Below, piece after piece: positions 18,620 through 28,400 of a DNA stretch of 64,000 nucleotides. The position numbers and the translations under genes were made by a program. The number at the start of each line of letters is the position of its first letter. Positions within the stretch are counted from its first letter, which is position 1. The notes under the pieces were generated by a model. That model ran no database searches and was not told the DNA's origin. It saw only the letters and a list, made by a program, of their open reading frames with translations. Source of the stretch: Agarophyton chilense (lineage: Eukaryota > Rhodophyta > Florideophyceae > Gracilariales > Gracilariaceae); contig JARGXX010000088.1 in NCBI GenBank assembly GCA_030374765.1, forward strand, positions 1,116,001-1,180,000. The letters run 5' to 3'.

Positions 18620-20344
18620 ATGGCTTCTTCCACCACCGACATAACTTGCGGTCTTCTGCGCCTTTCTGTGCCGATTTCGGCCTGCATGCCCACCGTGCAG
18701 CTCGTCGATGAGCGCGCGGTGCGTCTCAGCTTCTCCAACTTTTCGGGCACTGTGCTGTTTCAGGCGCTACCGCAACATCACCATGGTGCTGCATCCCCCG
18801 TTGTTCCGGCGCTGAGCGAGACGCCTCTTGTTCCTTCCATTTCTGCGCTGCCGGAGCCGTCTCAGTCGTTTCCGTGCTCGCAGCCTGTCCATTCGTTTGA
18901 AAAGCATGATATGAGCCCTTCTGTTCCACTGCCGCATTTTCCTCACCAGTACTTGCAGCTCACGCCCTCCTCTTCGCCTTCTCCGCCGTCGTCCCCGCTT
19001 CGTACGCACCCATGTTTGGTCCCGCTTACCCAGCATTCGTCTCCTGTTGGGGTGTCGCAAGATTCACAGCAACCAGAACGCGTGGAGCAATTGTCTGATT
19101 CCCAGCTCATTGATGAAAAGGCTGTTCGGGCTGTGACAAAGCCTTCTTCTCAAAGGCGCGATGTGGCAGAGAACGCAATCAAGAAGTCAGATCTTATTCA
19201 CAAGCGCCCGTTGCCTTTGCCAAAGGTTGAAGATCGAGGTGCCAAACAGGGAAAACGAGTGCGGTTCGATGAAGATCCCATCATTTTTAGTAGTCCGCCC
19301 AAACACTCTCCGAAAATCACGGTCGCTACTCCATGGAGCTCACAGAGAATTCCCGACGGAAATTTGCCATCGCGGCGGTGGGGTGCCACTCTGTCAAAGT
19401 TAGATGCTGACAGTTACTTATTACTGGGAGGCGAATCTGAACTTTCGGGCTTCATGGACTCTATGTCTCTATATAGAGCAAAGGAAAACCGATGGATTCT
19501 GTCAGGGCAAGACGTGCCCCCCATGCCAGACGGTGGACGGGCTTGGCATACGACGTGTGTGATTGATGGTAATTTACTGGTGTTTGGCGGTGAGAAGCAG
19601 GTTAATGGAGAACGTGTACAGTCTAATGACTTGTTAGTCTACGACACGTCGTATTTTTCATGGTATCCACCCTCGTACTTTGGAACGAAGCCGTCGGCTC
19701 GCGCTGGTCACTGTGCATCGATTATTCCTGGTTCGAGAAACATTGTTGTTTATGGTGGTATTAATGGCAAAAAGTGGCTAAATGACCTTTTTGTATTGGA
19801 GGAGCTGTTCACTTGGAAGAAAATTAAGCCATCGTCAAAAAGTGCTCGCCCCAGTGCACGCTCGTATGCAAGTTTAACACCCGCGTCTGGGTATCTGGTA
19901 TTGTTTGGTGGCAATAACAAGACGAAATGTTTTAATGATTTGCACCTTTTATCGACGGAGACGTTTGTTTGGACCGAGGTTACCGTTTGTGGAAGGGTTC
20001 CAAAGCCTAGAACTGGACATTGCGCAATACCATCAGGGAATGGAAAGAATGTGATTGTGTACGGTGGCTGGGATGACCAGGGCTTGCAACGCATATTTTT
20101 TTCGGATGTATGGGAGTTGCGTGTAAAGAGCGCGACTGAATGCATGTGGGTGTGTTTGTTTCATGGCGATCAGAAGAGCAGAACGCCTGGTCCTCGAGCT
20201 GGTGCTTCCATGTGTGTCGGAATTGAGAACGAATGTGACGCTATCATGTACGGCGGATGGCATCAGCTCACCTACTATAATGATTTGACCAAGCTTTCTG
20301 TAGCAAAGAAGAAATCAAAGTTCTCGACAACCGAACAATTGTAA
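18620..20344 (+). CDS. Kelch-repeat beta-propeller protein
   Basis: The 574-residue product has a disordered Pro/Ser-rich N-terminal half (about residues 55-220) with a basic GKRVRFDEDP patch. A Kelch propeller follows at about residues 245-565. The repeat signature double glycine appears in LLLGGES, LVFGGEK, VVYGGING, VLFGGNN, VIVYGGWDD and IMYGGWH, each preceded by an R-x-GHC or RSYAS-type strand, giving about six blades. Kelch propellers are protein-interaction modules, often adaptors or cytoskeletal and cell-cycle factors; the partner is unknown. No BTB, F-box or phosphatase domain is attached. The start ATG at 18620 fits the frame and lies behind the E2F-like palindrome, so cell-cycle-linked expression is possible. 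Confidence 0.85.
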   Translation: MASSTTDITCGLLRLSVPISACMPTVQLVDERAVRLSFSNFSGTVLFQALPQHHHGAASPVVPALSETPLVPSISALPEPSQSFPCSQPVHSFEKHDMSPSVPLPHFPHQYLQLTPSSSPSPPSSPLRTHPCLVPLTQHSSPVGVSQDSQQPERVEQLSDSQLIDEKAVRAVTKPSSQRRDVAENAIKKSDLIHKRPLPLPKVEDRGAKQGKRVRFDEDPIIFSSPPKHSPKITVATPWSSQRIPDGNLPSRRWGATLSKLDADSYLLLGGESELSGFMDSMSLYRAKENRWILSGQDVPPMPDGGRAWHTTCVIDGNLLVFGGEKQVNGERVQSNDLLVYDTSYFSWYPPSYFGTKPSARAGHCASIIPGSRNIVVYGGINGKKWLNDLFVLEELFTWKKIKPSSKSARPSARSYASLTPASGYLVLFGGNNKTKCFNDLHLLSTETFVWTEVTVCGRVPKPRTGHCAIPSGNGKNVIVYGGWDDQGLQRIFFSDVWELRVKSATECMWVCLFHGDQKSRTPGPRAGASMCVGIENECDAIMYGGWHQLTYYNDLTKLSVAKKKSKFSTTEQL

Positions 20345-22286
20345 AAAGTGTTGTTAAAATAGATTGTACATGTCTTTTCGTGATAAGCTATTTGAGGTTT
20401 CTGTTATCAGAGGCATCAGAAAAAGTAACCTCAAAAAGCTCCTTCCGTAGACAACTCAAACTGTAACATACTGAGTTTCTGGTGTACTCGTAAGAAAAGC
20501 GAGTAGGTGTTCCTTCAGCAAAGTTCGAAGCCCAGTCTGCTGTTAGAACGAGAGGAATTCGAGAAGGGTGAATAGAAAGAGCGGACGAAAGATAATCTAT
20601 TCTTATTCCGTTGTTTCTGCTCTGGGCATACGCACACTACTGTTTCTCCTTTTGGCCGCAGAAATGCCAACGAAATTCCTCTGCTACAAACACGTAACAA
20701 ATATTTACGAAATGTGCAACACTCCGTGTTTTCAAGTTCGACGAAAGATGCTTCTACCCGTCAAAAAGCTCAATCCCCGTAGGGGAAAACGCAACAATCT
20801 CATCAGTCGTCAATACTGTAAGGATAAATATGGTTTATGTCTTCTTTGAGAAAGAGAATTACTTTAACTATCTCGACTGTTTCAGTCCCGGAAATGGAGG
20901 GTTGTTGATCATATAAAGGAAAGGTCAGGCCGACGTTTAGGTTTCTCACTGTTAGTTGACCAGCGCCTCTAAAATGCCATTCATACCCAGTACAAGTTGT
21001 CCCAAAAAATACGTCCAATAGACGTCAAGCATCAGCATTGTATTCGTTTCGGGAAACACGCCATCATCCCACACCACCACAAGCATCCAAATAGAATCCG
21101 ACCATCGCCGCCCAGTGGAGTGGAGTTGCACATCTTCGTTTGTACGATACACGTTTGTACGATACACATATGTACGTCACTAATCATTACTTGTAGAGGG
21201 GTTTGACTGCAAGGAAAGCATCGGGCAATGAACCTTCCGAGGTTTGTTTTCGTAACTCTTGTTTCGAAAACCGAATAGTGACGGCTGCGGCGATCTATTT
21301 TTCGTACGAGGTGCAACATTCACTCGCTGACTCTCCGAGTACGAGCTGACAGCGAGTGGAGTTACCCAGAATATTTTGATGGATCCTGAACTGAAACCAA
21401 AGGTTGAGTCAGACAACGCTGCACTCCTCTAGCTAGAGAGCTGGGAGTCCCCTAATAACGTTGACAGGAGAGGGAAGAATACAGTAATATGATCACTCCT
21501 AAGAGATAGCATTTGAATTTACCCTGCCGCCTTTTCAAAGAGGTGGCTGATACGCAGTGCAGTTCATAAATAGTGCTTACGCTGTGCCGACGATGGACCT
21601 CATTTTAAAGGTGTCCGTGCCCCATTTCTGAGAACACACAAAGGACGGCATCGAACTGCCAAGAAAAGTGAAGAAGGCATCAGTCTCTGGAAGTCTTTCA
21701 TGGTGAAGTTCTCATTCATGCGCCACGCGCAGTTTTTCATCTGCCAAGTTGGTTGAGAAGCTTAAAACGCAAAGCATTTCAATAATTCAGTATGGTATCT
21801 CAAAACAGTGGAACACATCTGTGCGCTGTTGTAAAAATCCGTATCGATGTTCGTCAATTCTCCAAGCGTACAAATGTTCATCAATTTCAGGGGAGAAACC
21901 GTGAAGAGAAAAGGTGTTGGTGAGATTGGGCTTCTCGGATCCACCTCTGTTGACGTGTCAAATACTTGACTGCATGTATAGTTTCTCTCCATGATATAGT
22001 GCGCTGACGCACCCCATAACTTACATTACTGTCATCTACGAAGGGTACTCACGAGAGCTACTGCCATGGGTGTACCTCGTCCTGTCCTTCGCTTTCTGAT
22101 TGGGAGTAGTCTACGCAAAGACGGCCCACGATCACCATTTCGATGAAAACGAGCTTAGGTTGCGCCACCGTCTCCCCATCGAGTTTTGTTTGAAACCGCT
22201 TCGTAATCTGGAACGAAATTCAGTTCTAGTTCCTGAGCTGAGACTTTGGAGTAGGTCTGCAACTCACGGCGGTATCGAAGTTCGTA
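20345..22286. other. 1.9 kb without a supported gene
   Basis: Frames of up to about 110 codons occur on both strands but none has a recognisable motif or consistent composition. A small 15-bp direct repeat lies at 21138-21180. The right end must hold the promoter and leader of the secreted hydrolase. A short intron-split gene cannot be excluded. Confidence 0.4.
21138..21180. repeat. 15-bp direct repeat, two full copies and one partial
   Basis: GTTTGTACGATACAC occurs twice head-to-tail (21138-21152 and 21153-21167), followed by a degenerate third copy beginning ATATGTACG. Each copy contains a GTAC core. No known regulatory element was recognised. Confidence 0.7.
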
Positions 22287-23285
22287 ATGAAAAGCACAAC
22301 TCTCTTTCTTCTCTTCTTCCTTTCCTTCTCACTTTCTTCAGGTCTTGCATTTCCACTTTCGATGAAAATCAAGGATTACTTTCCTTGTGCTGCTCTCTAT
22401 TTATCGAAGTTATCTTGGGAACGATCCTATTTTGAACCCACTCTACTCCCTTTTGAACAACAAGAAGGGAACAAAACGTTTGAAGCGAGGAGTTTCGAAG
22501 TTGGTTTGGTCAATTTTACGTGTGACTTTCCTGTTTCCACTACGCACATCTTTCGCTGTAATCCAAATGGCTTTTCTTTCCAGCCGACGTCAAAAAAGAT
22601 CAAGGCAAGCATATTGTTCCTCCATGGATTATTGAGGCCCATGGAAGCTGCTTTTTATGTTCCTGTCATTAATGCACTCTTGGCCAACTCCGGACCCTTG
22701 TATGAGTCTATTCGTATCGAGATGCCATTAGCCCCATTGCGAATTACTACTTTCAATAGGCCCTCTACGTCAAACGAAACTGCCTCTCATGCTTGGCTAG
22801 ATGTTGTACCCAATGGTGATGACCGCCTCAGTCTTTATCGCGCGTCTCAGCATGTTGAACAACTTGCACTCTCTCTAGCCTGCCTTTCGAGACACTCGAT
22901 GAAAAAGGTGCTCCTTGTTGGACATTCATTAGGCGCTTTCACCGCTCTCGAATTTGCTCTTTCTACTGATAATCGTATGGCCGGAGTGATAGCGATTAGC
23001 GGCGCACTACCTCGCATCGCGGATTATGCCTTACCTCCTGCGTTTCGTCCTTTTAACACAGTGCAAAGAGATTACAATATTACTATGATACATGGTACAA
23101 AAGATGAAACAGTTCCATTCAGCGCGGCCCAAGCTTCAGCTCAAGTGCTAGATTCTTTGTCGAGTGAACTTGGTTTTGGGTATGAACTTATTCCGTTAGA
23201 GGGCTTGGACCATTCCGATAATTTGGTTCAATCACCATTGTTTTACGCAGCTATTAACAAGGCTGCAATGCAAGTTTTTTCTTGA
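22287..23285 (+). CDS. Secreted alpha/beta-hydrolase (acyl-protein thioesterase / carboxylesterase type)
   Basis: The 332-residue product starts with a signal peptide (MKSTTLFLLFFLSFSLSSGLA). The hydrolase core follows: SILFLHGL at the oxyanion strand, then the LVGHSLGAFTALEFAL nucleophile elbow with S214, D273 in HGTKDETVPF, and H309 in GLDHSDN, giving a complete Ser-Asp-His triad in the right order. The APLRITTFN and SHAWLDVVPN block resembles the acyl-protein thioesterase/phospholipase-carboxylesterase group, whose typical members are about 230 residues and cytosolic. The secretion signal, an extra ~80-residue N-terminal segment and several N-x-S/T sites suggest an extracellular or vacuolar esterase instead. 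The substrate is unknown. The ATG at 22287 directly opens the signal peptide. Confidence 0.78.
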   Translation: MKSTTLFLLFFLSFSLSSGLAFPLSMKIKDYFPCAALYLSKLSWERSYFEPTLLPFEQQEGNKTFEARSFEVGLVNFTCDFPVSTTHIFRCNPNGFSFQPTSKKIKASILFLHGLLRPMEAAFYVPVINALLANSGPLYESIRIEMPLAPLRITTFNRPSTSNETASHAWLDVVPNGDDRLSLYRASQHVEQLALSLACLSRHSMKKVLLVGHSLGAFTALEFALSTDNRMAGVIAISGALPRIADYALPPAFRPFNTVQRDYNITMIHGTKDETVPFSAAQASAQVLDSLSSELGFGYELIPLEGLDHSDNLVQSPLFYAAINKAAMQVFS

Positions 23286-24299
23286 GTTCCCACCTTTTTT
23301 TTTACCTAGTTTTCCCAGTCTATTGTTGTTCAATTAGAGTTTGTGAACGCCATTGCACATTGCTAGTCAACATGTGCTACTTTTTTTTCTGGTGTTTCGT
23401 TGTCTTGGCGACTAAGGCACACTCCCTGTTCTTTGTATCGAAATTTTTTTTTCCAGGTTTGACTTGCTGCATATAAGAATGATTACTCCTCAGCGTAATC
23501 TATCACGTTCGCTACTCATGGCGACAACGAGAATCTTCTCATGTACCGAAGCAAGTAATCAATGCGCCTTCCCACTTTCAATTACAGCGTGAGCGCGAAT
23601 GCGGGCGAGGTTATTCGGGCCACGGTGGGCGCTCTGCTTCGACCGACGCAATTTTTTGTCGGGCGCGATTTGCTCTTGCAGATTTATCAATTCCGCGTTC
23701 CAACTCACGACGCGTGTTGTAGGTTAGCGATCTGAAGTGCAGATCCAGAATGGTATGTTGGACAGAAAAGAATGCGTATCTAGAGCGAATAATTTCTGAG
23801 CGGAGACGTTGCAGAGTTTTAGTGAAGACAGTGTAAGAAGTTCGTACATCCCTCAAACTTCTAACACGAGTACTAGCTAGAGCTAGAGAAGATACAGTAT
23901 ACGCATCAAGGCACCCTCTGTAAAACTGAAGGTAAGCGATTCGGATAAATTTGAATTTGAAATGTAAAGGTTCAAATTCGCAGCCGCTCCTCAGCGGAGG
24001 TCTGCAAATGCTCTTCCAAAAAAAGTCCTAGCTTGAATGCGCTGATGCGGAGGTCGCTCAAGCCTGCGACTGAAAGCACTCGAGCAGAAACTTGGCAAGG
24101 ATATAGTATACTCAATACTACATACGGAAGAAGCGCAGATCGGTTTGATTGACTGTATCGACGCAGTTCAAAACGGAGTATTCACAAAGGACACAAGCTC
24201 TCAATTGGCCAAAGCTTCAGAGCATCACTGATTGTGTGAAACAAAGAATCCAGTTGCTTCCTCAACACTGAAAAATCGAAACGCCCAGAACCTTTCAGG
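23286..24299. other. 1.0 kb intergenic; one weak helical frame on the minus strand
   Basis: At 23611-23856 the minus strand has an 81-codon charged, helix-like frame (LRSEIIRSRYAFF, RRELERGIDKSARANRARQK) that opens at a non-ATG codon. It might be an exon of a small coiled-coil protein, but no partner exon could be fixed, so it is not called as a gene. A GAATTTGAA / TTCAAATTC inverted pair lies near 23951-23980. Confidence 0.3.
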
Positions 24300-26264
24300 A
24301 TGGGCAGCAGTATCGTGACTTTTTTCGTGCTTTCGATCTCTGTGTTCATGATACACTCACTCTCAGCGTGGAGCTTGACAGGAGAAGCAACTGCATCTGA
24401 ATCCGAAAACGATTTAGATTCGAACATTCCTCCAGCTTTTGTGCAGGGAACTCCGAGGAAGACGGTATGGGATTTTATCACAGAACATGCATCATCGGTA
24501 AACTCCCAAGGAAGTTTTGCACAGCACGGTTCAAGTCCCAAGTGGTCCAGTTACAGTAATACAGATTGGGAACCTGAAAGGAAAGCCAAGGAACGACTTA
24601 ATGACCCGGCAAGAACCTTCTTGGAGATGCAAAGCGCCATTCAAGCTCTTTCCAATACTCATAATGAACTTCTCTATCGAATTAGTCAAAACGAACCCTG
24701 GCTGTACCGAAATTGGCTCCTGGTATCGTACAGCTATCACAAAATGTATTTCGTCAAGGCTGACAAGCGGCTGTACTCCTTCCTCGCTAGGCTGTCAAAC
24801 ATTAAATTCGAGGAGTGGGGTCCCCAAAATGATTATCATAATGATGAGGCGTTACCAGAGGAGATTCAAACATATCTCCAAAACATGCGAGACCGTGCAC
24901 GCGGTCGAAAGGTTCGAGCCTCTCCAAAGCCCTATGCACTGTTCAAGAAAGAAGACTGGATAGCGTGGAGGGAGAGGTTAGAACTTATCAGAAAAGAAGT
25001 CCGCGAAAGCAAGCTAAAATATGAGTTCGAGAAGCACGTCCTCGTTTTGTTGGACAAGATTGATGCTTTTCAAGAAGACTTCAGTAATCAATACTTCCGC
25101 GCAGATGTCACTTGGATGTACCGCTATGAAGTATACTGTGGGAATTGGGTCTTTCAAAAAACTGTTAAATATGCAAAGACAGTAGCGTCGACGCTTCGAA
25201 AGAGTTCAAAGACAATAACAAACACCCTCACTAAGGTGAAACAAAACATTGTTCACGAATGGAACATTCTTGTCACGAGTATTTCAGAGTATGATTTTTC
25301 AACCCCGCTAGATGATGTTGAGCAGTACGCCATGGATGCAAAGGAGCTTCTAGACGAGTTTAGTGTAGAACTTGGAGAGGCATTCACGGACCCCAAAGAC
25401 CAGGTCCAATTCGTTAGACTTGTTTTGGGGGTGGTAGTTATGTACATTTTGGCGACCTTCGTGACTACTAACTTTCCAATATGGGCAGACGCCGTCAGAA
25501 GGCAGAATGTTCACCGAGAAGAGAGGCGACGGACCATCATAGAGGACACGATTGTTTTCTCGGAAGATGAGAAGAACAGTGTGCTCGCCGATAGAATGCC
25601 TCGAGAACATACTACAGAGATAAACCACGGCAGCTTTGCCCCAGATCCACCGACTACGGGCGCAAAAGAGGCCTTACATGATGCTGAACATTTCATTCCA
25701 TCCACTCGAGAGAATTTCTGTCGTAGATCGAATGAATCGGCGATATCCTGCAAAAAAACGAGAACAAAACGAAAAGACGTGGCTTCCATAAATACCGAAG
25801 GTCCGATGCCTAGATCGAAAGCCACAGATTCGTTACGGTTCGGTGGCCGACGGATTAATATGGTTTACAATACAGATAACATGACTGACGATTCTGGAGC
25901 TGAAATAGTTGCAATAGTCGCTTCAGCAAAAGAGAATGACGTCAAGAAATCTCGGAAACCTCTATCGAAGCACTTGAACCAGTCTGAAAATGGAAAAGGA
26001 CTGGAAAATTCCGATAACATGCGAGCTAATGCAACGCTGAGGAAAACGAAACGAATATTGGAAGACTCCAAGAGAATCCTAAAAGACGGCTCAAACACAT
26101 CTTATGGATCGGAAGACACTAGAGTTTCGAGGTCTATACCAAGTACGCCATCCTCAGAGTCATCTGATGCACTTGCTAATCGAAATGCAAAAGGAAAATC
26201 ATCCATTCCGAGAAGACGTTCTGCTCGGCTGTCCGCCGCGAATATGAACAGGAACGCGGACTGA
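24300..26264 (+). CDS. Unrecognised single-pass membrane protein with basic disordered tail
   Basis: The 654-residue product was not recognised as any known family. It opens with a hydrophobic signal sequence (SIVTFFVLSISVFMIHSLSAW). Residues about 90-370 are helical, charged and rich in aromatic residues (PWLYRNWLLVSYSYHKMYF, VTWMYRYEVYCGNWVFQK), which looks like a folded domain. A strong transmembrane helix (LVLGVVVMYILATFV) lies at about residues 373-387. The last 260 residues are basic, Ser/Lys/Arg-rich and disordered, ending in RRRSARLSAAN, an AT-hook or nuclear-localisation-like stretch. If the signal is cleaved, the folded part would be luminal and the basic tail cytosolic or nucleoplasmic, as at the inner nuclear membrane; that placement is inference. 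It is convergent with RtcA, 182 bp apart. Confidence 0.7.
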   Translation: MGSSIVTFFVLSISVFMIHSLSAWSLTGEATASESENDLDSNIPPAFVQGTPRKTVWDFITEHASSVNSQGSFAQHGSSPKWSSYSNTDWEPERKAKERLNDPARTFLEMQSAIQALSNTHNELLYRISQNEPWLYRNWLLVSYSYHKMYFVKADKRLYSFLARLSNIKFEEWGPQNDYHNDEALPEEIQTYLQNMRDRARGRKVRASPKPYALFKKEDWIAWRERLELIRKEVRESKLKYEFEKHVLVLLDKIDAFQEDFSNQYFRADVTWMYRYEVYCGNWVFQKTVKYAKTVASTLRKSSKTITNTLTKVKQNIVHEWNILVTSISEYDFSTPLDDVEQYAMDAKELLDEFSVELGEAFTDPKDQVQFVRLVLGVVVMYILATFVTTNFPIWADAVRRQNVHREERRRTIIEDTIVFSEDEKNSVLADRMPREHTTEINHGSFAPDPPTTGAKEALHDAEHFIPSTRENFCRRSNESAISCKKTRTKRKDVASINTEGPMPRSKATDSLRFGGRRINMVYNTDNMTDDSGAEIVAIVASAKENDVKKSRKPLSKHLNQSENGKGLENSDNMRANATLRKTKRILEDSKRILKDGSNTSYGSEDTRVSRSIPSTPSSESSDALANRNAKGKSSIPRRRSARLSAANMNRNAD

Positions 26265-26446
26265 CTTCCATACGGCATCCTCTCGTGCAATAAGCCAAAC
26301 CATAGTCTCCTAATTACAATCCTTGGGAATGACACGCATCAACTATGCAGTTCCCTTGTCCATCTGTCTTTTAAATTACTCAATCTGATTCTGGGCGAAG
26401 TGCTCATCCTAAAGTATATACATGTGTTGAAGGATCCAAAAATGAT

Positions 26447-27823
26447 TCACGTCGGACCGCTTTTTGGTTCGCCTTCTTTCTGGGATTCTCTCTGGTCTTG
26501 TAGGAATACATTGCTTCCCTCACAAACAAGCTCCCAATGTCTACAGTTCGGTACTTCCTGCAATTCAATGGCAATTCCAAACTGCTTGATCACATGGATA
26601 GCAGTTGAAAGATGCTGAGATGGGTGTGGTACAAGTAGGCGAGATGTGCCACTACCCATAGCCATCAAGATGCAAAGTTGATCCGCCATATGCACATCAA
26701 CCACAGCCATGCTTTCTAGTGCGTCGCATAGCTCTTCAGCTGCACACTGCCCACTGGATGCCGCTGTGTTTCGCCAACGTTCAAATCTCTCTTCCTTTTC
26801 ATTTCTTTTTCCGGATGGTCTCCGCTTCGGGTTGCCTCTTTCTTTGAAACTAACACCCGCATTCCATATAACTGAACTGCCTAAAACTGTCCCACAAGAA
26901 GAGCGAGCGTATAAAGTTAGCACTACGGAATTATCCTTCGCATCAAGTTTGGATAGTAGTTGCACCTCTACATCACTATGATCAAAACTAGGGTACCCTT
27001 CATGATTCCTTGTAAACCTTCTTAGTACTTGTACAACACTCCGTACAATTGAGTCTACAACTCCCAATTGTTGATATTCATCACCGCGTACAATTAGGCT
27101 TCCTTTGATGCTCGTGATATATCCTCTATGTGTAAGAATGCATGAGCGCAAAACGCGGCCAGGGCTTCCGTCTTCCGCTACAACTCTTGGGCATTGCGAC
27201 TTGTCTATGGTTACAGAGCATTCACCACGGCCTTGTGGGTAAAAACCGTGTCGCGCGACATCATACCTGAGCTGTACTCCAAAGTGACGAAGATTTGGTA
27301 TTAGAACATACTTCACGTAATCACTTGGTGGCGACCATTGCACAGAAGTTCCGCCGCTAATCCGCATCGTGACATCACTTCCGTCGACATCATAGCCCGG
27401 TAGAAATCTTAGAGCGACAGGCAAAGCTGCCTGTAACACGAGAGAAGTCGCACCAGCCGTACCGACAGTTGATTTCAGGGGAAGAGTTTGCTCCACAGGG
27501 TTTCCAGGTTCAAGGAAAATGGAACTGGAAGACACATGGGCGCCGAGCAAACAGGCGGACGCAACTTGCGCAACCAGCTGGGCGCTAGCAACATGTTGCG
27601 GTCGAAGACCAGGATTCGAGCGACCCTTCCTGACGTCTGTAATGCGCACGGAGCGAGACAGAAGCATTGCAAGGGGAAGCGCAATGCGTACGATTTGACC
27701 ACCTCCTTCACCTTCCGACCCACTTACGGTAACGTCCGAGATGTTTTCATTTGTGTCGGGCGAACCTCCAACATTCTGCATTGCGGATCCGCCGGCCGAC
27801 CTGCTTTGTCTTTTTCGCTTCAT
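26447..27823 (-). CDS. RTCA: RNA 3'-terminal phosphate cyclase (RtcA)
   Basis: The 458-residue product matches RtcA, which uses ATP to turn an RNA 3'-phosphate into a 2',3'-cyclic phosphate. The start of the fold is GSEGEGGGQIVRIAL near residues 35-49, followed by the KGRSNPGLRPQH signature. The nucleophilic histidine of the family lies in LVPHPSQHLSTAIHV, H404, which separates it from the inactive nucleolar relative RCL1 that lacks this residue. ADQLCILMAM precedes it as expected. It is about 100 residues longer than typical RtcA, because of a polar N-terminal leader and an insert around residues 325-365 (KRRPSGKRNEKEER). The ATG at 27823 fits. It is divergent from GNA1. Confidence 0.92.
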   Translation of the reverse strand: MKRKRQSRSAGGSAMQNVGGSPDTNENISDVTVSGSEGEGGGQIVRIALPLAMLLSRSVRITDVRKGRSNPGLRPQHVASAQLVAQVASACLLGAHVSSSSIFLEPGNPVEQTLPLKSTVGTAGATSLVLQAALPVALRFLPGYDVDGSDVTMRISGGTSVQWSPPSDYVKYVLIPNLRHFGVQLRYDVARHGFYPQGRGECSVTIDKSQCPRVVAEDGSPGRVLRSCILTHRGYITSIKGSLIVRGDEYQQLGVVDSIVRSVVQVLRRFTRNHEGYPSFDHSDVEVQLLSKLDAKDNSVVLTLYARSSCGTVLGSSVIWNAGVSFKERGNPKRRPSGKRNEKEERFERWRNTAASSGQCAAEELCDALESMAVVDVHMADQLCILMAMGSGTSRLLVPHPSQHLSTAIHVIKQFGIAIELQEVPNCRHWELVCEGSNVFLQDQRESQKEGEPKSGPT

Positions 27824-28400
27824 GTTTGAAGTTCTCCGCCTATCTCGAATCAGAGCAGATGCTTTGAACCATTGCTACATGGCGTCTTCATGCTTGTTAC
27901 CGCTGCAACTAGCTCTTATATTTGCCGTCGGCGTGGTCCAAAAAATACACTTGGCGCGACGGCTTTTGGAGCCCAGCTGTACACCCCTGTTCACGTTGCA
28001 TTTCCTTTCAAGATCGGAAATAGTTCATAATGCTGTTAAGATGGGAAGTACACACAGTTTGTCGCGCTCTGTGCAAATAAGCAGCATCTGGCCAGAGGTG
28101 CTCCACCTTGCGTACCTATGGGGCTAGTTGTCCTTTTCGTTAGTTTCTCTTCGCGGTTTATTAGATACCCAGCATTTTGTATTGGGGGGAGTAGCCAAGT
28201 CTTCGATTTTCTCACGTGTGGTTAAGGCACCTCTGAAAGCCAGCGAGAATCATGACCTTTCTCTTCCACCTCCTATCGCTGGGTATCTTGCTCCCGGGTA
28301 AGAGTTACATAGCTGATATGTATCTCGCGAGCCATACTTAAGGATTAAGGATACCTCGAGCACCACCCGTTTTTCCCAACTCGAAGCACGTGGACCCGAG
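27824..28400. promoter_or_regulatory. Divergent promoter region between RtcA and GNA1
   Basis: The 577 bp between the two starts contains an 11-bp inverted repeat with a 104-bp spacer, listed separately. Any frames here are motif-free. Confidence 0.45.
28163..28288. repeat. 11-bp perfect inverted repeat enclosing a possible structured RNA
   Basis: AGATACCCAGC at 28163-28173 is the exact reverse complement of GCTGGGTATCT at 28278-28288. Between them lie GGGGGGAG and a GTAGCCAAG ... GGTTAAGGC pair that resembles a tRNA D-arm with a ~19-base insert, and just outside the right arm lies CTCCCGGG, which could pair with GGGAG. A normal T-arm is missing, so this is not called a tRNA. Confidence 0.45.

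Noticed and set aside
23611-23856. Possible exon of a CCDC90/MCUR1-like coiled-coil protein
   Set aside because: The resemblance is limited to charged helix composition, there is no ATG and no partner exon.
23956-23975. GGTTCAAATT as a tRNA T-loop
   Set aside because: The flanking bases cannot form a T-stem and no other tRNA arms lie upstream.
28183-28300. tRNA gene with a split D-arm
   Set aside because: The D-arm-like pair is attractive, but no T-arm (GGTTCRA) or complete acceptor stem was found, so it is kept only as a structure worth checking.
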